From an uncultured Clostridia bacterium (lineage in GTDB: Bacteria; Bacillota; Clostridia; Christensenellales; CAG-138): a stretch of DNA of 64,000 nt. A model generated the notes under the pieces. That model was not told the origin of the DNA. It ran no database searches and worked only from the letters and a program-made list of their open reading frames with translations. The stretch lies in the NCBI GenBank assembly GCA_937915925.1, contig CALGGM010000178.1:25585-89584 (forward strand). Direction: 5' to 3'. The position numbers and the translations under genes are program-made. Every line of letters starts with the position of its first letter. The first letter of the stretch is position 1. Below are positions 9,187 through 16,374 of the stretch, piece by piece.

Positions 9187-10408
9187 ATTGATTTTGAAAG
9201 CAGAGGAACGGGCTCGTACTGCGTTCTCACGCGTAGACAGGGCCGCGCTCCTTTGTCAGGAACGCGTACTGAACGCGTTTTGGAAGCATCGGATCTCCGC
9301 GCGGCACTTTGCCCCGACCGAAGGGTATGGGTACGACGACGTCGGACGCGACGCGCTTGACGAGGTGTTTGCAGACGCGCTGAACGCCGAATCCGCGCTT
9401 GTTCGCCCGCAGATTGCAAACGGTACGCACGCGATCTTTTTGGGGCTTTCCGGCGTTTTAGAACCGCAGGACACGATCCTTTCCTTGACCGGCACGCCGT
9501 ACGACACGCTTGAGAGCGCGGTCGGGCTGAACGGAGATATGCCAAACGCGTTGTCAAGGTTCGGCATCCGGTTTCATGCGATCCCGCTTGTGAACGACAC
9601 GATCGATTATGCGGAAGCGGAACGCGCGTTAAAGGACGATCCTTCGATCCGCATGGCTTATCTGCAGCGTTCCAGAGGCTATGCGTGGCGGGCGGCGCTT
9701 TCGATCGCGCAGATCAAGGAAGCAGTCGAACACGTCAAGGCGATCCGACCGGATGTGATCGTATTTGTCGATAACTGTTACGGGGAGTTTACCGAGGAGA
9801 CGGAGCCGACGGGCGTCGGCGCGGACCTGATCGCGGGAAGCCTCATCAAAAACTGCGGCGGCGGCATTGCGCCGACCGGCGGATATATTGCGGGAAGAGC
9901 GGACCTGATCGAAGCGGTTTCGTATCGGCAGACGGTTCCCGGATGCGGAAAGGAGATCGGCTCCTATGCGGCGTCCTATCGTCCGTTTTATCAGGGGCTG
10001 TTTATGGCGCCGCATACCGTCGCGCAATGCCTGAAAAGCTCGATCCTGTTTTCGGCGATCTTTGAGGAACTGGGCTATCGGACACTGCCTGCGGTCAACG
10101 ATCACAGAAGCGACATCATTCAATCGGTCATGTTCGAAACGAAGGAAGAGATGATTGCGTTTATGCAGGCGGTACAGGCGGCGGCGCCGATCGACAGCTA
10201 CGTCGTGCCGGAGCCTTGGGACATGCCGGGGTACACGGATCCCGTCATCATGGCGGCAGGCACGTTTGTACAGGGCGCGACCACCGAGCTCAGCGCGGAC
10301 GGTCCGATCCGCGCGCCGTTCACGGCGTACATGCAGGGCGCGCTGACGTATGAGCACGCGCTGATCGCCGCGGATAAGGTTATAAACGCGTTAATAGCTT
10401 CGCATTAG
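9179..10408 (+). CDS. ynbB: YnbB/aluminium-resistance family PLP enzyme (methionine gamma-lyase-like)
   Basis: A 409-residue fold-type I PLP protein of the Alum_res/YnbB family, which is related to methionine gamma-lyase and cystathionine enzymes. The actual substrate is not established. The expected Schiff-base lysine is K224 in GSLIKNCGGG, followed by the family GGYIAGR. The gene is commonly found next to miaA in Firmicutes, as here (8-base overlap). Its last 18 bases overlap the end of the convergent lexA gene. Confidence 0.88.
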   Translation: MNELILKAEERARTAFSRVDRAALLCQERVLNAFWKHRISARHFAPTEGYGYDDVGRDALDEVFADALNAESALVRPQIANGTHAIFLGLSGVLEPQDTILSLTGTPYDTLESAVGLNGDMPNALSRFGIRFHAIPLVNDTIDYAEAERALKDDPSIRMAYLQRSRGYAWRAALSIAQIKEAVEHVKAIRPDVIVFVDNCYGEFTEETEPTGVGADLIAGSLIKNCGGGIAPTGGYIAGRADLIEAVSYRQTVPGCGKEIGSYAASYRPFYQGLFMAPHTVAQCLKSSILFSAIFEELGYRTLPAVNDHRSDIIQSVMFETKEEMIAFMQAVQAAAPIDSYVVPEPWDMPGYTDPVIMAAGTFVQGATTELSADGPIRAPFTAYMQGALTYEHALIAADKVINALIASH

Positions 10409-11002
10409 TCCGGTCACGCAGCCGAGGATCTCGACACGGTCGGACGGATAGATCATGGGGGAGAAGGCTTCGTTTTCCGGACGGAGCTCGATCTCCTTTT
10501 CTTTTCGGAACAAGCGCTTTACGGTAACCTCCTCGCGGTCCACAAGCGCGACGACGATATCGCCGTCCTGCGCAGCGACGTCGCGCTCGATCACGATAAT
10601 GTCGCGGTCGTAGATGCCCGCGTTTTTCATGCTGTCGCCGTCGACGCGAAGCATGAACGCGTCGCTGTACATTCCGTGCAAAAGCAGGGAGGGGATGGGG
10701 AAGGCGTCTTCGTGGTTCTCGTGCGCAAAGATCGGAACGCCCGCCGCGACCTTGCCGAGCAGCGGTACGGATTCCGCATACGGATTGCTCGTTTTCAGCG
10801 CGCGGTAAGCACGTTTCTTGTTCGGGTCGACCGCGATCAGCCCTTCGTCCGCAAGCTGTTTCAGGTACCGATGTACGGAGGCAGGGGAAGAGAGCCCGAC
10901 GCCCTCGCAGATCTCGCGGACGGACGGCGGGATGCCGTTTCGTTCCTGTTCGGAAATGATAAAGCGATAAATCGTTCCTTTCGCATCGCTGACCTTGCGC
11001 AT
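10391..11002 (-). CDS. lexA: SOS repressor LexA
   Basis: A 203-residue SOS repressor. The winged helix-turn-helix occupies residues 1-65. The self-cleavage site is A87-G88 (VAAGVP), with catalytic S124 (DGDSM) and K162, so all residues needed for RecA-stimulated autoproteolysis are present. The start is preceded by GAGGTG. The upstream LexA box overlapping its own -35 shows autoregulation. The next gene on the strand is the tyrosine recombinase, a frequent neighbour of lexA in clostridia. Confidence 0.97.
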   Translation of the reverse strand: MRKVSDAKGTIYRFIISEQERNGIPPSVREICEGVGLSSPASVHRYLKQLADEGLIAVDPNKKRAYRALKTSNPYAESVPLLGKVAAGVPIFAHENHEDAFPIPSLLLHGMYSDAFMLRVDGDSMKNAGIYDRDIIVIERDVAAQDGDIVVALVDREEVTVKRLFRKEKEIELRPENEAFSPMIYPSDRVEILGCVTGLMRSY

Positions 11003-11019
11003 ACCATCACCTCAATGAC

Positions 11020-11059
11020 AGTATACCATAGCCTGTCATAAAATGCAAACAAATGTTCG
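11020..11059 (-). promoter_or_regulatory. lexA promoter with LexA (SOS) box
   Basis: On the minus strand TTGCAT (11048-11043), a 17-base spacer and TATACT (11025-11020) form a good promoter 18 bases before lexA. The sequence CGAACATTTGTTTG (11059-11046) matches the Firmicute consensus CGAACRNRYGTTYG at all but one base, and its 3' end overlaps the -35. LexA bound here would block RNA polymerase on its own gene. Confidence 0.85.
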
Positions 11060-11065
11060 TAAAAA

Positions 11066-12163
11066 TCAGGAAAGATTTTCCGGCGGTGTGTGATCCGAAA
11101 CCGGCGCATCCTCGCGCAGCTTGATGTATTTTGCGGCAAGACGGCTTTTGTCCTCGGTCATGGCGGCATAATGCTTGCGGGTCGTGTTGACGTCCTTATG
11201 CCCGAGCACGTCCGCAACGAGATAGATGTCGCCGCTTTCCTGGTACAGCATGGTGCCGTAGGTGCTTCTGAGCTTATGCGGCGTGATTTTTTTGAGCGGC
11301 GTAGCGATCTTCGCGTATTTTTTGACAAGATTCTCGACCGCGCGGGGCGTGATGCGCTTTCGCTGCATCGAAAGGAAGAATGCGGTCTCGCTGCCGGCAA
11401 GCGGGATCACGGTTTTGCGTTCCTCTAAATATGCTAAGAGCGCTTGCGCCACCTCCGGGCCGAACGCAAGCGTTTCCTGATTGCCGCCCTTGCGGGTGAT
11501 GACAAACTCGTTTTTTGTAAAATCGACGTCGTTCAGATCGATCCCGACGAGCTCGGAGATACGGATCCCGGTCCCGAGAAAGAGGGAGAGGATCGCTACG
11601 TCGCGCACCTTTGTCGCCGCGTGATACCGATGCTGACCCTTGGACATGCCCTCGCCGTGCTCCGCAACGTCGAGCAGGTCCGCAACCTCGTTCGCTTCGA
11701 GACGGATGATCGCCTTTTCATGCAGCTTCGGCGTATCGACAAGCGCCGCACAGTTGGTTTGGATCAGCGATTTCTTATATAAATATTTGAATAATGCACG
11801 AATGGCGGATAATTTTCGGGATTTCGCACGTTCGTTGTTTTCAATTATTTTTGTGCCTTCTGCGGTTTGGTTTTCGTAAAAAGAGATATACTCTAAGTAC
11901 AGCTCGATATCGAGGGAGGAGAGGAGCTCAAGATCGGACAGCTTGAATTCCCGAATCGGCTTTCCGGAAAATTTCTCGGTTTCGCCTTCGGACAGAAACC
12001 GAAAGAACGTGCGAAGATCGACCGCATATCCGTAGCGCGTCAGGATCGACGTCGTCGGTTCGATGGCGCGAAAATACAGCGCGCAAAAATCCGGCAACTC
12101 CGAAACGATGTTGCGGAACCTGCGGTTGTAATCCAGCTTTTTCTGTGTATGGTATTCGCTCAT
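11066..12163 (-). CDS. XerC/D-like tyrosine recombinase
   Basis: A 365-residue site-specific recombinase. It has an N-terminal SAM-like core-binding domain (about 20-135) and a catalytic domain with the full set R201, K225, H296xxR299, H322 and nucleophile Y332. It is longer than housekeeping XerC/XerD (about 300), with an extended N-terminus and an insertion near 165-180. It lies directly upstream of lexA on the same strand. Its start has GGAGG 7 bases upstream, and a perfect 14-bp inverted repeat covers the -35 of its probable promoter. No phage or transposon genes surround it, so it looks chromosomal. Target sites are unknown. Confidence 0.9.
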   Translation of the reverse strand: MSEYHTQKKLDYNRRFRNIVSELPDFCALYFRAIEPTTSILTRYGYAVDLRTFFRFLSEGETEKFSGKPIREFKLSDLELLSSLDIELYLEYISFYENQTAEGTKIIENNERAKSRKLSAIRALFKYLYKKSLIQTNCAALVDTPKLHEKAIIRLEANEVADLLDVAEHGEGMSKGQHRYHAATKVRDVAILSLFLGTGIRISELVGIDLNDVDFTKNEFVITRKGGNQETLAFGPEVAQALLAYLEERKTVIPLAGSETAFFLSMQRKRITPRAVENLVKKYAKIATPLKKITPHKLRSTYGTMLYQESGDIYLVADVLGHKDVNTTRKHYAAMTEDKSRLAAKYIKLREDAPVSDHTPPENLS

Positions 12164-12210
12164 AAAATGACCTCCGAAGCGAAAGGGAATGGATTCTTAG
12201 CTTCATTATA

Positions 12211-12254
12211 ATTTTAACACAACTATTCGTTAAAGACAAGTTTAACGAATAGTT
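12211..12254 (-). promoter_or_regulatory. Promoter with perfect 14-bp inverted repeat upstream of recombinase
   Basis: AACTATTCGTTAAA (12221-12234) and its exact reverse complement (12241-12254) flank a 6-base spacer GACAAG. On the minus strand a promoter TTGTCT (12239-12234), 17 bases, TAAAAT (12216-12211) uses the spacer for its -35. This could be an operator or a recombination core site. It has no T-run after it on the gene side, so it is not a terminator for that strand. Confidence 0.65.
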
Positions 12255-12291
12255 ATTTACAAATTTTCCATATTTCCGGGGTCTTTTCGTG

Positions 12292-12318
12292 AAAAAGCTC
12301 CGATGATCGCATCGGAGC
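12292..12318 (-). terminator. Terminator after rnhA
   Basis: A 9-bp perfect stem (12297-12305 and 12310-12318, GCTCCGATG arms) with a 4-base loop is followed on the minus strand by five T residues. It lies 10 bases after the rnhA stop. Confidence 0.85.
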
Positions 12319-12327
12319 CGGAACGGT

Positions 12328-12777
12328 TTATTCCTGTGGATTTGTGAGTTTTTTGATCGCGTCTCTTGCAAGCTTGTCGCAGCGATTGTTTTCAACATTG
12401 TCCGCATGACCTTTGACTTTATGAAACCGTACGATGTGCGTGACGCACAATGCGTCGAGCGTTTCCCAAAGATCGCGGTTTTCGACTTCGTGCTTGTTCG
12501 CGGTTTTCCAACCGTTTCTGCGCCAGTTGTTCAGCCAGCCTTTTTCAAACGCGTTGCAAAGATACGCGCTGTCCGTATACAGATCGACCTGACAGCTTCG
12601 TTTCAGCAACCGCAGCGCCTCGATCGCAGCGGTCAGCTCCATACGGTTGTTGGTCGTGTTTTCCTCGCCGCCGCTTGCTTCCTTGCGGTATTCGCCGAAC
12701 ATCAGCACGCAGCCCCAGCCGCCCGGTCCCGGATTATAGGAACATGCGCCGTCCGTGTAAATGGTTACCCGATCCAT
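12328..12777 (-). CDS. rnhA: Ribonuclease HI
   Basis: A 149-residue ribonuclease HI that cuts the RNA strand of RNA-DNA hybrids. Catalytic acids are D9 (YTDGACS), E47 (NNRMELTAA) and D69 (YTDSAY). The [19 protein letters not shown] segment supplies the last active-site His/Asp. It begins 6 bases after the SPOR-domain gene ends, with a weak GAGG site, and ends at a strong terminator, so it is the last gene of that transcript. Confidence 0.95.
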   Translation of the reverse strand: MDRVTIYTDGACSYNPGPGGWGCVLMFGEYRKEASGGEENTTNNRMELTAAIEALRLLKRSCQVDLYTDSAYLCNAFEKGWLNNWRRNGWKTANKHEVENRDLWETLDALCVTHIVRFHKVKGHADNVENNRCDKLARDAIKKLTNPQE

Positions 12778-12783
12778 TCGTCC

Positions 12784-13680
12784 TCATTTCTGATCAAAAA
12801 ATAATATATAATCTATAATCAACTGTAATTGGAGACGTTTCAGCTCTCCCGAAATCATCTCTGTATGTATGGTATCATGTTCGAGCAGAAATGTCGAGAT
12901 GTTTTCTGCATATTGATCGAGCAGATCTTTGATCGGCTGTACGGTCGGATCCTTGATTTGCTGCATTTTTTCAAGGATCTCTGCCGTTTTTTGCTTCAGA
13001 TCCGTGACCGAACCGAGCAATTTTTCAGCGTCGATGCTCCCTTTATCATAGGAAAGCGCGATCGAACAGAGCTCCGTCGGGATCTCGTCGAGCGCTTTTG
13101 CGGCGTCCGAAACGATCTGAACCGCTTCCTTATCGCCTTCCAGCGTGAGCTTCAACGCTTTCTTTTCGACGATGTACGGCGTCGCCTCAAACCCGTCCGC
13201 GCGTACCTGCGCCTGTACTTTCATCAAGGATTCTTCATCCGTATATGCCGCGGCAAACACCCGAAAGACCGCGCCTTCCGGATAGACGACGCCGCCCGCG
13301 CCCATGCGCAGGATCTCGCTCGCGCGTTCCGCCGCCGCTTCCTTTTCGGTAAATGCGCCCATCTGCAGGATGTAGAACGGCGTTTCGTCGAGCGTGATCT
13401 GCTGCTTGGTTTTCTCGCTCGGCGCGGCGCTCGGCGATTCGGTCGCGGCGGGTTGGTCCTGACTTTTCAGGGTTTCCACGATGTCCGCATCCTCCTTCTT
13501 CTCCGATGAAGTGCAGGAGAAAACCGGGACCAGTACATGATTCAAAAGGAAATCACCCGCAGGCGACAGAACGATGATCCCTGCGATCAGCGCGATCGAA
13601 AGCAGAACGAAGATCGCGGTACCGACGCCGTGTGCGCCCGCCTTTCCGCTCCTTGCCGACGTCCGTCTTTTGTGTTCCAT
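12784..13680 (-). CDS. SPOR-domain membrane protein
   Basis: A 298-residue protein with a basic N-terminus, one membrane segment (about residues 20-45) and an extracytoplasmic part. Residues about 105-175 (FYILQMGAFTEKEAA... through FRVFAAAYTDEESL) look like a SPOR domain, which in other proteins binds denuded septal peptidoglycan. The remaining C-terminal region, about 120 residues, is helical and of unknown function. I start it at 13680, where AGGGAGG precedes the ATG by 9 bases, instead of the upstream in-frame ATG at 13710. Its place beside an HK/RR pair and a PBP suggests a cell-envelope role. The function is otherwise unknown. Confidence 0.8.
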   Translation of the reverse strand: MEHKRRTSARSGKAGAHGVGTAIFVLLSIALIAGIIVLSPAGDFLLNHVLVPVFSCTSSEKKEDADIVETLKSQDQPAATESPSAAPSEKTKQQITLDETPFYILQMGAFTEKEAAAERASEILRMGAGGVVYPEGAVFRVFAAAYTDEESLMKVQAQVRADGFEATPYIVEKKALKLTLEGDKEAVQIVSDAAKALDEIPTELCSIALSYDKGSIDAEKLLGSVTDLKQKTAEILEKMQQIKDPTVQPIKDLLDQYAENISTFLLEHDTIHTEMISGELKRLQLQLIIDYILFFDQK

Positions 13681-13752
13681 ATAAATAAACCTCCCTGCTT
13701 TTGTTATCACAACATACGCCGGGAGGTTCGCATATATGCTTGTTGAAAGGAT

Positions 13753-15573
13753 TTATTTCTGTACCGTTTCATTCGACGATGGCACGACGATATCCGGAAC
13801 GGACGAAAGCGGAATCGCGTTGCTGACGTACTTTTTCAGCGTGAAGCGGAAGCATGTCCACTCCCCTTCCTTGCTGTCGACCTCAAGGTGCTCCTCGAGC
13901 TGATCCATGATCTTTTTCGCGATGGACAGGCCGAGACCGGTGCCGCCGTCCTTCCGGGATTTATCGACCTTGAAGAAGCGCTCGAACACGCGTGAAAGGT
14001 TCTCTTTGGAGATGCCGATACCGTCGTCCCAGACGTCGACCCACACCTCATGTACGTTCTCCACGACGCTGAGCCGGATGGTCGTTTTTGCATAGCGAAG
14101 CGCGTTGTCGATCAGCACGACCAGCACCTGCTCGATGCGGTCACGGTCGCTCAGCACCGGCGAAACCGATTCCTGCGTTTCCAGCTCGATCCGAATCCCG
14201 CGCTTCTTTGCCTCCGGATGGAAGCTTTGCGTAACCTCTTCAAGTAGCTCGTTGACGTCGAACATGGTCATTTCCATCGCTTCCGTGCCTGCCTGCAAGC
14301 GGGACAGCTGCAGCATATCGGTGATCAGGCGTGACAGCCGTTCCACCTCATGCAGCATGATCGTATAGTAGCGCTTCTGCGCTTCGGGATCCTTGATCAT
14401 GCCGTCCGAAAGCGGCTCCAAAAGCCCGCGCAGCGACGTCAGCGGCGTGCGCAATTCGTGGCTGATGTTCGCGACATATTCGTTGCGCATCCGTTCGAGT
14501 TTTTCGATTTCGGTCGCGTCCTTGAACAGACCGACCGCGCCGACGCAGCCCTCGGAATCGGAGAGGACCGGCACGATGGAGATCCACAGCACGCGATCGC
14601 CGGGAAGATTGTAATGGAACATTCTCGGCTCCTCGGAGTCCACGACCGCTTCAAACGCTTCCCAAATGGATTTGTCGGGTACAAGGTCCATCGTGGAATG
14701 GACATCGACTGCGCCGAACTGCCGCATCAGCGCGGGATTGTAATGCGTAAGCTCTCCTTGCTTGTTGATCGCGGCGACGCCGTCGGTGAAGCTTGAAAGG
14801 ATATAGCCGAGCTGCCGCTTCTCGTTCTCCAACTGACGGATCGTCGAGGATAGCGCGCCGCTCATATTGTTCAGCGTGCGCGCAAACAGCCCGAGCTCGC
14901 CGGGATAATCGTCCTTTGCACGAACGTCATAATTGCCTTTGGAGAGCTGCTTTGCGACCGCGGTCATCTCCGCGATCGGATGCAGCATATGATTGACGGC
15001 AAAATAGGACGTCAGGATGAGCAGCGGCAAAAGCAGCATCGAAACGAGCCACAGGGACCGTGAAAGACGCGAGAACGCGGTATTGATATGGTTGATCTCG
15101 CGGATCAGGATGATGCTTCCGTAATAGCTCCCCTGCTCCTCATATAACGGACGTCCGACACAGATCGCGTTGACCGTCTCGGAGATCTTATAATCGTCCA
15201 GCTCCACGGACTCGCCTGCGGACAGACGGTCGTACAGCGACTGCATATGGGAAAGGTCCGGAAGCTCCTTCAAGTTGGTCAGGGCGTCCGGTCCTCGGGA
15301 CGATTCGATCAGCAGAATATAGGAGTTTTCATTCGGCGAGGAGACCGAGTCCAGATAACCGCCGAGAACGGACGGCGGAAGATCGCTGACATTGGAGTAC
15401 GAGAACAGATTCTGAATGCTGTCCGCGGTTTGATTCAACGACTTTCGCTCCAGTTCCACATATGTTTTTTTGCCGAAATAGGTATAAGCAAGCACGAGCG
15501 CGACGTTGCCGATGATCAGAAGCACCATGCAAATCAAAAACGCTCTGCGGAATACCTCTCCACCACGTTTCAT
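13753..15573 (-). CDS. Two-component sensor histidine kinase, WalK/PhoR-like
   Basis: A 606-residue membrane sensor. It has TM1 at about 10-32, an extracytoplasmic sensing region to about 172, TM2 at 173-194, HAMP at 195-247 and PAS at about 253-355. The HisKA domain carries phosphoacceptor H372 (SHELRTP), and the HATPase has DNALRYA and GTGLGLS. The architecture matches WalK/PhoR kinases. It begins 6 bases after its response regulator and lies next to a PBP and a SPOR protein, which fits envelope stress or cell-wall homeostasis, but the signal cannot be read from sequence. Confidence 0.92.
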   Translation of the reverse strand: MKRGGEVFRRAFLICMVLLIIGNVALVLAYTYFGKKTYVELERKSLNQTADSIQNLFSYSNVSDLPPSVLGGYLDSVSSPNENSYILLIESSRGPDALTNLKELPDLSHMQSLYDRLSAGESVELDDYKISETVNAICVGRPLYEEQGSYYGSIILIREINHINTAFSRLSRSLWLVSMLLLPLLILTSYFAVNHMLHPIAEMTAVAKQLSKGNYDVRAKDDYPGELGLFARTLNNMSGALSSTIRQLENEKRQLGYILSSFTDGVAAINKQGELTHYNPALMRQFGAVDVHSTMDLVPDKSIWEAFEAVVDSEEPRMFHYNLPGDRVLWISIVPVLSDSEGCVGAVGLFKDATEIEKLERMRNEYVANISHELRTPLTSLRGLLEPLSDGMIKDPEAQKRYYTIMLHEVERLSRLITDMLQLSRLQAGTEAMEMTMFDVNELLEEVTQSFHPEAKKRGIRIELETQESVSPVLSDRDRIEQVLVVLIDNALRYAKTTIRLSVVENVHEVWVDVWDDGIGISKENLSRVFERFFKVDKSRKDGGTGLGLSIAKKIMDQLEEHLEVDSKEGEWTCFRFTLKKYVSNAIPLSSVPDIVVPSSNETVQK

Positions 15574-15579
15574 ATCGCG

Positions 15580-16269
15580 TTACGCATTCTCCAGTTCAAA
15601 CTTATATCCGACGCCGTAGATCGTCTTGATGCTCCAACCGAGCCCGTCGGAGTCGAGCTTTGCGCGAAGGCGTTTGATGTGCGTGTCGACCGTCCGCGTT
15701 TCACCGGCAAAGTCGTAGCCCCATACGCGGGACAGCAGCGTATCGCGCGTGAACACCTGCCCCGGGTTGGACGCGAGCATATACAGGATCTCGATCTCCT
15801 TCGGCGTACAGATGACCTTTTCGCCGCGAAGCGTAACGGTGTAGCTGTTGAGATCGATCGTCAGCCCGTTATAGGAGAGCACGTTCGGATCGGACGACTG
15901 CGCCTTCGCTTCCACGCGGCGCAGGATCGCCTTGACGCGGGCGACGACCTCGCGCGGACTGAACGGCTTGACGATGTAATCGTCGGCGCCGAGCTCCAGC
16001 CCGAGGATCCGGTCGATCTCCTCGCCCTTTGCGGTGAGCATGACGATCGGGACCGTCGAGGTCTTGCGTACCTCACGGCACACGTCGATGCCGGAAAGCT
16101 TCGGCATCATGATATCCAAAATGATCAGCGAAACGGAGCTGTCAAGCTTGGAAAGCCCCTCCGCGCCGTCATAAGCGTCAAGAACCTCGTAGCCTTCCGC
16201 CTCAAAGTAAATACGCAGCGATTCATGCACGACGGGTTCGTCGTCGCAGATCAGAATTCTGATAGCCAT
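15580..16269 (-). CDS. OmpR/PhoB-family response regulator
   Basis: A 229-residue DNA-binding response regulator. The receiver domain has acidic pocket ICDDEP, phosphoacceptor D52 (LDIMMP) and the KPFSPREV segment. It is followed by a winged-helix output domain with RVWGYDFAGETRTVDTHIKRLRAK. It is the first gene of the pair with the downstream kinase. A GGAGG site precedes the ATG. Closest in style to WalR/PhoP regulators of cell-wall genes. The target regulon is unknown. Confidence 0.94.
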   Translation of the reverse strand: MAIRILICDDEPVVHESLRIYFEAEGYEVLDAYDGAEGLSKLDSSVSLIILDIMMPKLSGIDVCREVRKTSTVPIVMLTAKGEEIDRILGLELGADDYIVKPFSPREVVARVKAILRRVEAKAQSSDPNVLSYNGLTIDLNSYTVTLRGEKVICTPKEIEILYMLASNPGQVFTRDTLLSRVWGYDFAGETRTVDTHIKRLRAKLDSDGLGWSIKTIYGVGYKFELENA

Positions 16270-16374
16270 ACTGTGATTCCTCCATTATTGTTCGATCGTA
16301 TTCTACCGCTTTTGACAGGGAAACGGCAAGATGCAAACACAAAAGTTCGCGCGCCTTTCACATTCCCATCACAA

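Noticed and set aside
11066..12163. Integrase of a prophage or conjugative element
   Set aside because: Neighbours are lexA, rnhA and cell-wall genes. No structural, excisionase or relaxase genes and no duplicated attachment site were seen.
12221..12254. dif site for XerC/XerD
   Set aside because: Spacing is similar, but the arms do not match the dif consensus inner ends and are perfectly symmetric, whereas dif arms are not.
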